Source of the DNA: Lachnospiraceae bacterium
Lineage (GTDB): Bacteria; Bacillota; Clostridia; Lachnospirales; Lachnospiraceae
NCBI GenBank assembly: GCA_910573755.1
Contig: CAJTBO010000014.1
Location: 1-64,000, forward strand
Direction of reading: 5' to 3'
Length of the DNA stretch: 64,000 nt
Made by a program: the position numbers and the translations under genes. Every line of letters begins with the position of its first letter. Within the stretch, counting starts at the first letter, position 1. Shown here piece by piece: positions 1-8,511 of this stretch. The notes beneath the pieces were generated by a model. That model searched no databases and was not told the origin of the DNA. It saw only the letters and a list, made by a program, of their open reading frames with translations.

Positions 1-83
1 CCGAGACGAGGAGGTAGATAGGCGGGAGGTGTAAGAGCAGCGATGTTTGTGCTGACCCGTACTAATAGGCCGAAAGCTTGACC
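1..83 (+). rRNA. 23S ribosomal RNA, 3' end only
   Basis: The first bases hold the conserved 3' terminus of bacterial 23S rRNA (GTACTAATAGGCCGAAAGC followed by TTGACC). The rest of the gene lies before the window. The 111 bp between it and the first tRNA do not resemble 5S rRNA: no conserved 5S core motif is visible. The 5S gene must therefore sit elsewhere in this operon or genome. Confidence 0.9.
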
Positions 84-194
84 AGAAGGAAAGAGGTTTT
101 TGGAAGTGGATGGATCAGGAGTTCAGTGTTCGGTTTTGAGGGGATGAACCCTCAAAGATGCAGTAATGGTGTGTGGATAAGGTTTCCACATGTT

Positions 195-268
195 GGCCCA
201 GTGGCTCAGTTGGTTAGAGCGTCGCCCTGTCACGGCGAAGGTCGTCGGTTCGAGTCCGATCTGGGTCG
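195..268 (+). tRNA. tRNA-Asp (GTC)
   Basis: Full cloverleaf: acceptor stem GGCCCAG paired with CTGGGTC, anticodon loop CTGTCAC giving GTC, T-loop GGTTCGAGTCC. No CCA is encoded. First gene of a six-tRNA array directly behind the rRNA operon. Confidence 0.95.
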
Positions 269-278
269 TCTCGGTTTT

Positions 279-351
279 GGGATCTTAGCTCAGCTGGGAG
301 AGCATCTGCCTTACAAGCAGAGGGTCACAGGTTCGAGCCCTGTAGGTCCCA
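279..351 (+). tRNA. tRNA-Val (TAC)
   Basis: Acceptor stem GGGATCT pairs with AGGTCCC; anticodon loop CTTACAA gives TAC; T-arm GGTTCGAGCC. CCA is not encoded. It lies 10 bp after tRNA-Asp. Confidence 0.95.
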
Positions 352-392
352 TTTAAAAGAGAAAATGCCGATATGGCTCGAGTTTTAAAGAT

Positions 393-465
393 GCCGATGT
401 GGCTCAATTGGCAGAGCAGCTGATTTGTAATCAGCAGGTTAACGGTTCGAGTCCGTTCATCGGCT
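393..465 (+). tRNA. tRNA-Thr (TGT)
   Basis: Acceptor stem GCCGATG pairs with CATCGGC; anticodon loop TTTGTAA gives TGT; T-arm GGTTCGAGTCC. CCA is not encoded. A 16-base near copy of its own 5' end sits 26 bp upstream at 367. Confidence 0.95.
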
Positions 466-487
466 TTGAAACAGATATTAAGTATAT

Positions 488-569
488 GGACGGATTCCCG
501 AGTGGCCAAAGGGGACAGACTGTAAATCTGCTGCAAATTGCTTCGGTGGTTCGAATCCACCTCCGTCCA
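488..569 (+). tRNA. tRNA-Tyr (GTA)
   Basis: An 82-nt class II tRNA with a long variable arm. Acceptor GGACGGA pairs with TCCGTCC; anticodon loop CTGTAAA gives GTA. CCA is not encoded. Confidence 0.95.
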
Positions 570-601
570 GTCGGCGAAAGCCGTAAAACTAAATATTATA
601 T

Positions 602-675
602 CGCGGGGTGGAGCAGTCTGGAAGCTCGTCGGGCTCATAACCCGAAGGTCATAGGTTCAAATCCTGTCCCCGCTA
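602..675 (+). tRNA. initiator tRNA-fMet (CAT)
   Basis: Anticodon loop CTCATAA gives CAT. The anticodon stem has the three consecutive G-C pairs (GGG/CCC) that mark bacterial initiator tRNA. The first acceptor position is an unpaired C1 against U72, also an initiator trait (C1:A72 is more usual). CCA is not encoded. Confidence 0.93.
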
Positions 676-682
676 CTCAAAT

Positions 683-755
<73 letters not shown>

Positions 756-763
756 TTTAACAT

Positions 764-803
764 GCTTGTAAATACGGCGTTTTTAGTATTTACAGGCTTT
801 TTT
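764..803 (+). terminator. Rho-independent terminator of rRNA/tRNA operon
   Basis: A 12-bp stem (764-775 with 786-797, one G-U pair) is followed by a run of six T. It closes the transcript of the rRNA operon and tRNA array. Confidence 0.9.
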
Positions 804-1215
804 CTATTTGCAGGTTTTTTCATATCATACTTATTCTGTACCAATTATTTCTATAAATGGAAAATCGGGATAAAATAGAAATTCCTGCAAGACGGCAGTG
901 AAAGGGCGGATAGACAGTTCTTCAGCTCTCAGGCAATCTATGCCTGCGAAAAGGACGGTATTTCCTCCCAAAGATGTTTTCAGGTTCCGTCCACTGCTAT
1001 AGTGGTGTTCCAAGAACTTTAGATGAAAACAGCTGATAAGGCATATTGAATGCTTTCTGTGGTTTGATATCTCTTTTTGCGGCATTCTCTATGAAATATG
1101 CAGCAAAGATTCAAGTAATTAATTTTTTGATCATTTTTTGATTTTTGTGATATACTCATAAATGACATTTGATGTTTAGGGATAAAAATATGGTGTCGGA
1201 AGAAAGAGATATAAA
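804..1215. other. Intergenic region without recognisable gene
   Basis: About 410 bp between the tRNA terminator and the HD gene. A minus-strand reading frame at 831-1085 (84 codons) has no ribosome binding site, no recognisable motif and an amino acid mix typical of chance frames. AT-rich sequence near 1120-1170 may hold the promoter of the next operon, but no clean -35/-10 pair could be fixed. Confidence 0.6.
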
Positions 1216-1761
1216 ATGAAAAGTATAAGGATATATCTGCAGGAACGCAAAAGGGAGAAACGCAGGAAGTATTTTAAAAAACAAAAAAAGATTCAGAAGG
1301 AATTGAATCGGTATGCCTGGGATATTCTTCACTCCGAAAATTTTGACAGCAGTAAAAATAATATGCAGCACGGCAGTATATCCGTGAAAGAGCATAGCAT
1401 TCAGGTGGCGCGGTACAGTGTGGCATTTTCGGAATTGCTGGGAGTGGAACACAGCCGAAGAGATCTGGTAAGAGGGGCATTGCTTCATGATTATTTTCTG
1501 TATGACTGGCATAAGGCGGATAAGGAAAATCCGCACCGGCTGCACGGATTCCACCATCCGGCAAGAGCGCTGAAGAATGCGGAAGCGGAATATGAACTGA
1601 CTGACAGGCAGAGGGAGATCATTAAAAAGCATATGTGGCCGCTTACGGTAAAACCGCCCGTGTGTAGGGAAGCGTGGGTTGTTACTGCGGCGGATAAATA
1701 CTGTTCTCTTTTGGAGACAATACATTTACAGAAAGGCCATCGGAGAAAAAAGAAAAAATGA
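1216..1761 (+). CDS. HD-domain hydrolase
   Basis: 181 residues with a very basic N-terminus (residues 8-30, many Lys/Arg). The middle carries the HD-family pattern of metal ligands: H in KEHSIQVA, the HD pair in LLHDYFLYDWH, and HH in GFHHPARA. Such proteins are usually metal-dependent phosphohydrolases acting on nucleotides or phosphate esters; the substrate cannot be read from sequence. The gene ends with a Lys-rich tail and overlaps the next gene by 4 bp (ATGA), so the two are translationally coupled. That link to the decarboxylase-like enzyme is consistent across its position but gives no specific pathway. Confidence 0.8.
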   Translation: MKSIRIYLQERKREKRRKYFKKQKKIQKELNRYAWDILHSENFDSSKNNMQHGSISVKEHSIQVARYSVAFSELLGVEHSRRDLVRGALLHDYFLYDWHKADKENPHRLHGFHHPARALKNAEAEYELTDRQREIIKKHMWPLTVKPPVCREAWVVTAADKYCSLLETIHLQKGHRRKKKK

Positions 1762-3425
1762 AAAGTTTGTGGGAAGAATTGGAACATTATAGTAGATCGG
1801 ACTACTACCCCTTCCATATGCCCGGCCATAAGCGCTGTCCGGAGAAAGATATACCTCCCTGTTATAAAGAACTTTCAAAAGAAGATACGCTTCCCTGTTA
1901 TAAAGAACTTTCAAAAGAAGATACGCTTCCCTGTTATAAAGAACTTTCAAAAGAAGATACGTTTCTCTGTCATAAGCGGCTTTCAAAAGAAGATACGCTT
2001 CCCCGTTATAAACGGCTCCCGAAAGAAGAGATGCCTCCCTGCAGTAAACAGCTTGCAAAGGAAAACAAATTACCCTGTGACAGTGCCGGGACCGGTCCGG
2101 AAGATATATACCGGTATGATATTACAGAGATAGAAGGATTTGATAATCTGCATGATGCAAAAGGGCTTCTGTTATCGCTGCAGCAAAAGGCGGCTTCCAT
2201 TTACCATGCAGAAGAAAGTTTTTTTCTGGTAAACGGGAGTACCGGCGGAATTTTAAGTGGCGTTTCAGCGCTGGCGCAGGAGGGAAAAAAGCTGCTGGCG
2301 GCGAGGAACTGCCATAAATCGGTATATAACGGAATATTTTTAAACCGTCTGCAGGCAGAGTATTTATGGCCGGAGTCTATAGAGGAGTTTGATATTCAGG
2401 GTGAGATTACGGCGAAACAGGTAAAAGACCATCTAGCGGGAAGGGAAGATATCTGTGGCGTGGTGGTCACATCGCCGACTTATGACGGCATTGTATCGGA
2501 TATCCGGGAAATTGCCAGAGAGGTGCATGCCTGTCATATCCCGCTTATTGTGGACGAGGCTCATGGCGCGCATTTTATTTTGTCGGAAAAGGCGCCGGAG
2601 AGCGCGGCGGCCTGCGGCGCGGATATTGTGATAAACAGTGTTCATAAAACGTTACCGGCATTAACACAGACGGCGCTGCTGCATGTACAGGGAGAACTTG
2701 TTGACAGAGAAAAGCTTAAAAATTATTTGAGCATATATCAGAGCAGCAGTCCGTCCTATCTGCTTATGGCGAGTATAGACCGTTGTATGGATTTTGTCGC
2801 GGAAAGGGGACGGGAAGGGTATGAAAGGCTGCTGGAACTCAGAAAGCTGATCGAGGAAGCGGCAAAAGGCTTTTCCCTCATTAAAATTTTGCCTGCCGGC
2901 AAAAGGCGTGACCCCGGAAAGCTGGTTATTTCTGTAAAGGGAACAAAGATGACGGGGCAGGAACTTTATCGGATCTTGTGGAAACAATATCATTTGCAGA
3001 TGGAGATGGCGGGAGCAACATATGTACTGGGAATTTTGACGGTCATGGACTCAAAGGAGGGGGTAAGGCGGTTGACGGATGCCCTTGCCCGGATAGATAA
3101 GGAATTGTCAATTTCCGGCAGGCAGGGGGCAGAGATTATGGGAGAGAAAGAAAAAGACGATATTTATAATATAACACCGGCACCTTCAAAACTCGGCATC
3201 TATGAGGCAATGCAAAAACAGAGAGAGTGGGTTTATCCGGAAAAGGCGGCGGGGAGGATCAGCGGGGGATTCCTTTATTTTTATCCGCCGGGGATTCCTT
3301 TTGTCATACCCGGGGAGAGAATAAGCTGGGAACTGATCCGGAAAGTGAAGCAGATCCGGGAAAAAAAGGAGTATCTGACAGGAATTTCAGAGGAAGGAAA
3401 AATCTGTGTTCTGAAAAGCTGCTGA
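1758..3425 (+). CDS. Orn/Lys/Arg decarboxylase-family PLP enzyme with internal repeat
   Basis: 555 residues of the fold-type I PLP family that contains ornithine, lysine and arginine decarboxylases (short, SpeA/YaaO-like branch). Family signatures are PFHMPGHKR (residues 18-26), DITEIEGFDNLH, VNGSTGG, DEAHGAHF and NSVHKTLPALTQ with the Schiff-base lysine at K297. Between HMPGHKR and DITEIEG, normally separated by a short loop, sit six copies of a 12-residue unit (residues 35-106, type CYKELSKEDTLP). YaaO-like genes often lie beside tmk-like, yaaR and holB genes in firmicutes, as here. Likely product is a polyamine precursor decarboxylase, but the amino acid specificity is not determinable. 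Confidence 0.85.
   Translation: MKSLWEELEHYSRSDYYPFHMPGHKRCPEKDIPPCYKELSKEDTLPCYKELSKEDTLPCYKELSKEDTFLCHKRLSKEDTLPRYKRLPKEEMPPCSKQLAKENKLPCDSAGTGPEDIYRYDITEIEGFDNLHDAKGLLLSLQQKAASIYHAEESFFLVNGSTGGILSGVSALAQEGKKLLAARNCHKSVYNGIFLNRLQAEYLWPESIEEFDIQGEITAKQVKDHLAGREDICGVVVTSPTYDGIVSDIREIAREVHACHIPLIVDEAHGAHFILSEKAPESAAACGADIVINSVHKTLPALTQTALLHVQGELVDREKLKNYLSIYQSSSPSYLLMASIDRCMDFVAERGREGYERLLELRKLIEEAAKGFSLIKILPAGKRRDPGKLVISVKGTKMTGQELYRILWKQYHLQMEMAGATYVLGILTVMDSKEGVRRLTDALARIDKELSISGRQGAEIMGEKEKDDIYNITPAPSKLGIYEAMQKQREWVYPEKAAGRISGGFLYFYPPGIPFVIPGERISWELIRKVKQIREKKEYLTGISEEGKICVLKSC
1860..2075 (+). repeat. 36-bp in-frame tandem repeat, six copies, inside decarboxylase gene
   Basis: Six 36-bp units encode a 12-residue period starting at Cys35. 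The first three units are almost identical at DNA level, the last three have diverged. Period is a multiple of three, so the reading frame is kept. The most recent copies are at the 5' side. Confidence 0.95.
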
Positions 3426-3530
3426 AAATTCAAAGATTTCAGGGAATAAACCTTCTTTTAAAATATAAAGTATGTTAAAATATAAATAAGCATGTGCAAT
3501 GATAGCAGAAGCTGCGGCATTGAGGAATTT

Positions 3531-4130
3531 ATGGGAAAAATCGTCTACCTTATGGGGAAAAGTTCATCGGGAAAAGATACGATCTATAAACGGCTTCTGG
3601 GGAAGAGCGAGTTTCTGTTTTATACGGCAGTGCTTTATACGACCCGTCCGATCAGGGCAGGAGAGAAAAACGGTGTGGAATATTATTTTACGGATGAGGC
3701 GGGTTTTCGGAAACTGCAGCAGGAAGGCAAGGTCATAGAGGACAGAACCTATCATACGGTGCAGGGAGTATGGAGATATTTTACGGTAGTAGAGGATAAT
3801 ATATTTCAGGATCAGAAAAACTATCTGATGATAGGGACGCTGGAATCTTATGAAAAAGTCTGTGCATATTTTGGCAGAGAAAAAATGATTCCGGTATTTA
3901 TCGATCTGGATGACGGGGAGAGGCTTCAGCGGGCGCTGGATCGCGAGCGGATGCAGGAGGTCCCGCAGTATGAGGAGATGTGCAGGCGTTTTCTGGCGGA
4001 TATGCAGGATTTCAGTGAAGAGAAGATTGCACAGGCAGGTATAGAGAAGCGTTTTTTAAATGATGATCTGGAGAGGTGCCTTTCGGAAATTTCGGAATAC
4101 ATTAAAGAAAAATGTGAAGAGAAAGCCTGA
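3531..4130 (+). CDS. Guanylate-kinase-like P-loop protein
   Basis: 199 residues starting at the ATG preceded by GAGGAA; an upstream in-frame ATG at 3492 has no ribosome binding site. The N-terminus MGKIVYLMGKSSSGKDT is a Walker A variant of the guanylate kinase fold, and TTRPIRAGEKNGVEYYF matches the GMP-binding TTRxxRxGExxGxxYxF signature. It is thus a guanylate kinase or close paralogue, phosphorylating GMP to GDP. The canonical gmk of Clostridia usually sits near remA/rpoZ, so this copy next to yaaR-holB may be a second, specialised enzyme. Confidence 0.8.
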   Translation: MGKIVYLMGKSSSGKDTIYKRLLGKSEFLFYTAVLYTTRPIRAGEKNGVEYYFTDEAGFRKLQQEGKVIEDRTYHTVQGVWRYFTVVEDNIFQDQKNYLMIGTLESYEKVCAYFGREKMIPVFIDLDDGERLQRALDRERMQEVPQYEEMCRRFLADMQDFSEEKIAQAGIEKRFLNDDLERCLSEISEYIKEKCEEKA

Positions 4131-4199
4131 TCCGGCAGGGTAAATGACCAAAGAGGTTAAGGCTTTATATGAAACGGGAAAACAAAGGGAGGCGGCATC

Positions 4200-4640
4200 G
4201 TGGATATTAAAGTGAATCAACTGACACAGGTGTCACAAGTAGCGCCGGCGGCGGAGAAGACGCAGGCGGACGGTACTTTTAAATTTACATTGGCAAGCCG
4301 TGTGGAGGAGCAGGAACTGCAGGCAAGGCTGACGGCATTGATGGAAGAGATCACGATGCAGGGAAAACGTCTCGGGAAACGTCGGGATGTAAGGGATATG
4401 AAGCGGTACAGAGGACTGATCAAAGATTTTATGAATGAAGTAGTGAGCCGTTCCCATCATTTTTCCAGAGAAAACTTTCTTGACAGAAAAGGGCGGCATC
4501 GCGTATACGGTATTATCAGACTGATTGATCAGAATCTGGACGAACTGGCGCAGGAACTTATGAAAGACGAGAAGGATAACCTTCTGATCCTCAGCAAAAT
4601 AGGGGAGATAGAAGGGTTGCTTCTGGACATTTTTACGTAG
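4200..4640 (+). CDS. yaaR: YaaR family protein (DUF327)
   Basis: 146 residues from a GTG start 6-8 bp after GGGAGG. The sequence MDIKVNQ at the start and the segment [26 protein letters not shown] are typical of the YaaR/DUF327 family, a small, mostly helical firmicute protein of unknown function. It is placed directly before holB and ricT exactly as in Bacillus. Charged helical C-terminal half, no membrane segment. No biochemical role is established for the family. Confidence 0.88.
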   Translation: MDIKVNQLTQVSQVAPAAEKTQADGTFKFTLASRVEEQELQARLTALMEEITMQGKRLGKRRDVRDMKRYRGLIKDFMNEVVSRSHHFSRENFLDRKGRHRVYGIIRLIDQNLDELAQELMKDEKDNLLILSKIGEIEGLLLDIFT

Positions 4641-4656
4641 AGGGGCAGGTGAGAGT

Positions 4657-5646
4657 ATGCGTAGCTTTGACGACATTATCGGACAGGAACATATAAAAGA
4701 GTATCTGCAAAATGCGATATCGGAAAATAAAATTTCTCATGCCTATATTATTCAGGGAGAACGGTTTTCAGGGAAAGAGTTTATAGCAAAGACTTTTGCA
4801 GCAACGCTGCAATGTGAAAAGCAGGGGATGAAACCCTGCGGAGAGTGCCGCTCCTGTAAGCAGGCGGAGACGGGAAACCAGCCGGATATCATATTTGTAG
4901 GACATGAAAAACCGAACTCTATCGGTGTGGAGGATGTGCGCAGCCGGATCAACGGTGATATTGCGATCAAACCTTACAGCAGCCCCTATAAGATCTATAT
5001 CATAGGCGACGGGGAGAAGATGACGCCTCAGGCCCAGAATGCCCTGTTAAAGACGCTGGAGGAGCCTCCCGCCTATGCGGTGCTTATTATATTGACAACA
5101 AATCTGGAAGAACTTCTGCCGACCATTTTAAGCCGTTGTGTGGTGCTCCATATGAAGCCGGTACAGGACGAACTTGTAAAAGAATATTTAAAGCAGGAGT
5201 TGATGATCCCGGATTATAAAGCTGACATATGTGTCGCTTTTGCGAGAGGAAATATCGGACAGGCAAAGCAGCTTGCGTCCAGTGAGGAATTTGAGAATAT
5301 CAGAAATGAAGCGCTCAGCCTTGTGAAAAATATCCGCGGTATGGAACTTCATGAAGTGATGGAGGCGGTGAAGAAGATCCGCGAATACCATATAGATGTG
5401 AACGAGTATCTGGATGTGCTTTCGATCTGGTACCGCGACGTGCTTCTTTTTAAAGCGACAAACGATACGAATCATCTGATCTTCAGAGAAGAGATACAGT
5501 ATATCAGAAAAGCGGCCGATAAAAGCGCTTATGAGGGGATTGAGAATATTTTAAAAGCATTGGACAACGCAAAGAGCAGGCTGCGCGCCAATGTTAATTT
5601 TGAACTGGTCATGGAACTCTTGTTTATCACCATCCGGGAAAATTAA
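4657..5646 (+). CDS. holB: DNA polymerase III delta' subunit
   Basis: 329 residues. It is the clamp-loader delta' subunit that works with DnaX and delta to load the beta clamp. The N-terminal AAA+ domain has IIGQEHIKEYLQNA, a Walker A-like GERFSGKE that is degenerate as expected for delta', a zinc module with CGECRSC and an upstream Cys, and the switch/sensor segments ALLKTLEEPPAYAVLIILTT and LLPTILSRC (SRC arginine-finger motif). Starts 17 bp after yaaR with GAGAGT upstream. Same operon as yaaR and ricT. Confidence 0.95.
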   Translation: MRSFDDIIGQEHIKEYLQNAISENKISHAYIIQGERFSGKEFIAKTFAATLQCEKQGMKPCGECRSCKQAETGNQPDIIFVGHEKPNSIGVEDVRSRINGDIAIKPYSSPYKIYIIGDGEKMTPQAQNALLKTLEEPPAYAVLIILTTNLEELLPTILSRCVVLHMKPVQDELVKEYLKQELMIPDYKADICVAFARGNIGQAKQLASSEEFENIRNEALSLVKNIRGMELHEVMEAVKKIREYHIDVNEYLDVLSIWYRDVLLFKATNDTNHLIFREEIQYIRKAADKSAYEGIENILKALDNAKSRLRANVNFELVMELLFITIREN

Positions 5647-5694
5647 AGTCCGGCCTGCTAAAAAATTGCCTGAGGGCAGAATGTGAGGTTATAG

Positions 5695-6615
5695 ATGAAG
5701 GTAATAGGTGTGCGTTTCAGGACGGCGGGTAAAATATATTATTTTGCGCCGCTGGAGTTTACAATAAAAAGGAATGATCATGTGATCGTGGAAACCGCCA
5801 GAGGCATTGAGTTCGGCACGGTGGTAATGCCGCCGAAGGAAGTGGAGGATGAGAAGGTAGTACAGCCTTTAAAGCCGGTGCTCAGACTGGCGACCCAGAA
5901 GGATATCGAGCAGGAGGCCGCAAACCGTAAGAAGGAAAAGGAGGCGTTTCGGATCTGTCTGGAGAAGATCAGGAAGCATAATCTGGAGATGAAGCTGATC
6001 GATGCGGAATATACTTTTGATAATAATAAGGTGCTGTTTTATTTTACGGCGGACGGACGGATCGATTTCAGGGAACTGGTAAAAGATCTGGCGGCAGTCT
6101 TTAAGACCAGGATAGAGCTTAGGCAGATCGGCGTCAGGGATGAGACAAAGATCGTCGGAGGCATCGGCATCTGCGGCAGGCCGCTCTGCTGTCATACGTA
6201 CCTGTCGGAGTTTGCACCGGTCTCCATTAAGATGGCAAAGGAACAGAATCTGTCCCTGAACCCGACCAAGATATCCGGCGTCTGCGGAAGGCTGATGTGC
6301 TGCCTGAACAATGAAGAAAATATTTATGAAGAGTTGAACAGGAAGCTTCCGAATGTGGGAGACTTTGTGACAACGGATGACGGCCTGAAGGGCGAGGTAC
6401 ACAGTGTCAATATACTGCGTCAGCTTGTGAAAGTTCTGGTGGAAGTTAACGATGAAAAGGAATTGAAAGAATACAAGGTGGAACAGCTCCGCTTTAAAAG
6501 ACGCCATAAAAACAGAAAAGAACATGCTTCTTCAGAGGAGTTAAAGGAACTGAAGGAGTTGGAGAAACTGGAAAAGAAAGAGAAAAAGGAACAGTTATCC
6601 GGGCTTGACGAATGA
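5695..6615 (+). CDS. ricT: RicT (YaaT), PSP1-domain protein
   Basis: 306 residues with the PSP1 domain. Two cysteine clusters, CGRPLCCHTYL and CGRLMCCLNNEE, match the conserved cysteines that in Bacillus bind iron-sulfur clusters in the RicA-RicF-RicT (Y) complex, which controls RNase Y-dependent mRNA maturation and development. The C-terminal 40 residues are a Glu/Lys-rich helix. It overlaps trmN6 by 4 bp (ATGA). RicA and RicF are not in the window. Confidence 0.93.
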   Translation: MKVIGVRFRTAGKIYYFAPLEFTIKRNDHVIVETARGIEFGTVVMPPKEVEDEKVVQPLKPVLRLATQKDIEQEAANRKKEKEAFRICLEKIRKHNLEMKLIDAEYTFDNNKVLFYFTADGRIDFRELVKDLAAVFKTRIELRQIGVRDETKIVGGIGICGRPLCCHTYLSEFAPVSIKMAKEQNLSLNPTKISGVCGRLMCCLNNEENIYEELNRKLPNVGDFVTTDDGLKGEVHSVNILRQLVKVLVEVNDEKELKEYKVEQLRFKRRHKNRKEHASSEELKELKELEKLEKKEKKEQLSGLDE

Positions 6616-7373
6616 TAAAGGATAAGTTCATGGAAGAAGATCAGCTGATCAGACCGGGAGAGCGGGTGGATGATCTGCAGAGAAACGGTTACCGTATTAT
6701 TCAGGACCCGGGGCGGTTCTGCTTCGGAATGGATGCCGTGCTTCTTGCCGGTTTTGCAGGGGATGCAAGAGGAGAGCGGCTGCTCGATATTGGTACAGGG
6801 ACCGGAATCCTGCCGCTTCTGATGGAAGCAAGGACAGCGATACCGCATCTGTGGGGGCTTGAAATCCAAAAAGAAAGTGCGGAAATGGCAGAAAGAAGCA
6901 TAAAGCTGAACGGTCTGGAGGAAAAAATTGAGATCATAACAGGAGATATCAGGGAGGCCGACAGGTTATTTGAAACGGCCTCTTTTGATGTGATTACCTG
7001 CAATCCGCCCTATATGATAGGGCAGCACGGCCTTCAAAATGCCAGTGAGGCAAAAACCATCGCCCGTCATGAGGTATGCTGTACCTTTCGGGATATAGCG
7101 GAAATGGCGGCGAAGCTTTTAAGACCGGGAGGACATTTTTATCTTGTACACAGACCTTTCCGCCTTTCGGAAATCCTTGTCACACTGACAGATAGCAGGC
7201 TGGAGCCGAAGCGGATGCAGCTTGTATATCCTTTTGTCGATAAGGAGCCCAATATGGTGCTGATCGAAGCGGTGCGAGGCGGAAAGTCCCGTATGCGCGT
7301 AGAAAAACCTCTGATCGTTTATCTAAGTCCGGGGGTATACGCCCCCGAAATTTGTGATATATATGGATATTAG
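6612..7373 (+). CDS. trmN6: tRNA1(Val) adenine N6-methyltransferase
   Basis: 253 residues, Rossmann-type methyltransferase of the TrmN6/YabB family (m6A37 of tRNA-Val). Motif I is LLDIGTGTGILPLL, and the catalytic NPPY appears in ITCNPPYM, the hallmark of amino-methylating enzymes. N-terminal DDLQRNGYRIIQDPGRFCFGMDAVLLAGF is family-typical. An alternative ATG at 6630 is possible. Coupled to ricT by ATGA overlap; order matches Bacillus yaaT-yabA-yabB-yabC without yabA. Confidence 0.92.
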   Translation: MIKDKFMEEDQLIRPGERVDDLQRNGYRIIQDPGRFCFGMDAVLLAGFAGDARGERLLDIGTGTGILPLLMEARTAIPHLWGLEIQKESAEMAERSIKLNGLEEKIEIITGDIREADRLFETASFDVITCNPPYMIGQHGLQNASEAKTIARHEVCCTFRDIAEMAAKLLRPGGHFYLVHRPFRLSEILVTLTDSRLEPKRMQLVYPFVDKEPNMVLIEAVRGGKSRMRVEKPLIVYLSPGVYAPEICDIYGY

Positions 7374-7422
7374 CTGGCAGGATCATATTTATGTTTTTTT
7401 ATTGAGTTATTTTATTTAGGAG

Positions 7423-7458
7423 AGAGTTTCCGAAGCGGTGGATGGTTTTGGAAGTTCT
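7423..7458 (+). repeat. Dispersed 36-bp hairpin element, copy 1
   Basis: A 14-bp stem with G-U pairs (7423-7436 with 7445-7458) and an 8-nt loop GGTGGATG. The same loop and right arm recur after acpP at 8775-8810, where the left arm differs but still pairs. No T-run follows this copy, so terminator function here is doubtful. Confidence 0.7.
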
Positions 7459-7485
7459 CATTGATAATCTGATTGAAAAGCGCAG

Positions 7486-7525
7486 CCGTCAGCAGGGTTT
7501 CCGTCTTTGGGGAATCTGCTGACGG
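7486..7525 (+). promoter_or_regulatory. Perfect hairpin in rsmI leader
   Basis: CCGTCAGCAG (7486-7495) pairs perfectly with CTGCTGACGG (7516-7525) across a 20-nt loop. It ends 21 bp before the rsmI start and has no T-run. It may affect translation or processing of the leader; the role is inferred only from position. Confidence 0.55.
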
Positions 7526-7546
7526 CGGAAAGGCAGTGAGGTACCA

Positions 7547-8389
7547 ATGTCCGGAACATTATATATCTGCGCCACCCCCATCGGTAATCTGAAGGATATG
7601 ACGCCGCGGGTGGCGGAAACACTTTCCTCTGTGGATCTGATCGCGGCAGAGGATACCAGAAACAGCATCAAACTTCTGAATCATTTTGAGATCAAGACAT
7701 CTATGACAAGCTACCATGAATATAATAAAGTGGAAAAGGCACAGGTGCTGGTGCAGAAGATGAAAGAGGGGCTGGATGTGGCGCTGATCACAGATGCCGG
7801 AACGCCGGCGATATCCGACCCGGGAGAGGTGCTGGTGAGGCTGTGCCAGCAGGAAGGGATCACGGTAACTTCCCTGCCGGGGGCGGCGGCATGTATCACG
7901 GCGCTGACACTGTCCGGGCTTTCCACGAGACGCTTTTGTTTTGAGGGCTTCCTTCCCCCGGAAAAAAAGGAGAAGGCGGAAATTCTGGGACTGCTTGCGG
8001 AAGAGACAAGGACGATGGTTCTGTATGAAGCGCCCCATCGTCTGGTGCGCACCCTGAAGGAACTTTATGAAGCACTGGGAGAGAGAAAACTTACGATCTG
8101 CAGAGAACTGACAAAGAAGTTTGAGACTGTAATGCCTACAACCCTTGAAGGGGCGCTTGCTTTTTACGAGACTGAGGAACCCCGGGGCGAATATGTGCTT
8201 GTGATAGAGGGGAAAAGCCTCTTGCAGATAAAGCAGGAACGGCAGGAGGGCTTTTTGAACCTCAGTATTGAGGAGCATATGAAGCGTTATGAAGGGGAGG
8301 GAATGGAGCGGAAAGAGGCAATGAAAATGGTGGCAAAAGATAGAGGTATCAGTAAACGAGAAATTTATCAGTATATGCTTGACAAATAA
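7547..8389 (+). CDS. rsmI: 16S rRNA (cytidine1402-2'-O)-methyltransferase
   Basis: 280 residues of the tetrapyrrole-methylase-fold family. The N-terminal signature GTLYICATPIGNLKDMTPR, AAEDTRNSIKLLNHF, ITDAGTPAISDPGEVLV and LPGAAACITAL are all RsmI hallmarks. It methylates the ribose of C1402 in the ribosomal P site together with RsmH. The C-terminal region (residues 235-280) is a family-typical small helical extension. Ribosome binding site GTGAGG. A 170-bp gap with two hairpins separates it from trmN6. Confidence 0.95.
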   Translation: MSGTLYICATPIGNLKDMTPRVAETLSSVDLIAAEDTRNSIKLLNHFEIKTSMTSYHEYNKVEKAQVLVQKMKEGLDVALITDAGTPAISDPGEVLVRLCQQEGITVTSLPGAAACITALTLSGLSTRRFCFEGFLPPEKKEKAEILGLLAEETRTMVLYEAPHRLVRTLKELYEALGERKLTICRELTKKFETVMPTTLEGALAFYETEEPRGEYVLVIEGKSLLQIKQERQEGFLNLSIEEHMKRYEGEGMERKEAMKMVAKDRGISKREIYQYMLDK

Positions 8390-8408
8390 GGAAAGTCTAA
8401 CTAAACTA

Positions 8409-8424
8409 TACTCTGTACAGAGTA
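8409..8424. promoter_or_regulatory. 16-bp perfect palindrome before acpP
   Basis: TACTCTGTACAGAGTA is fully self-complementary. It lies 88 bp before the acpP start and 20 bp after rsmI. Size and place fit a dimeric repressor site in the acpP control region, possibly for a fatty-acid regulator, but it does not match a FapR or FabT consensus known to me. Confidence 0.5.
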
Positions 8425-8511
8425 AGAAAGCCGTCTGCTTTGAGAAAAAAACCTGAAGCAGAATATAATAAAATGTGATAAGGCTAGATTTAAAAAAAGG
8501 AGACAAAAAAG

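Noticed and set aside
84-194. 5S rRNA gene in the rRNA-tRNA spacer
   Set aside because: Length is close to 5S but the conserved core and the pairing of its ends are absent.
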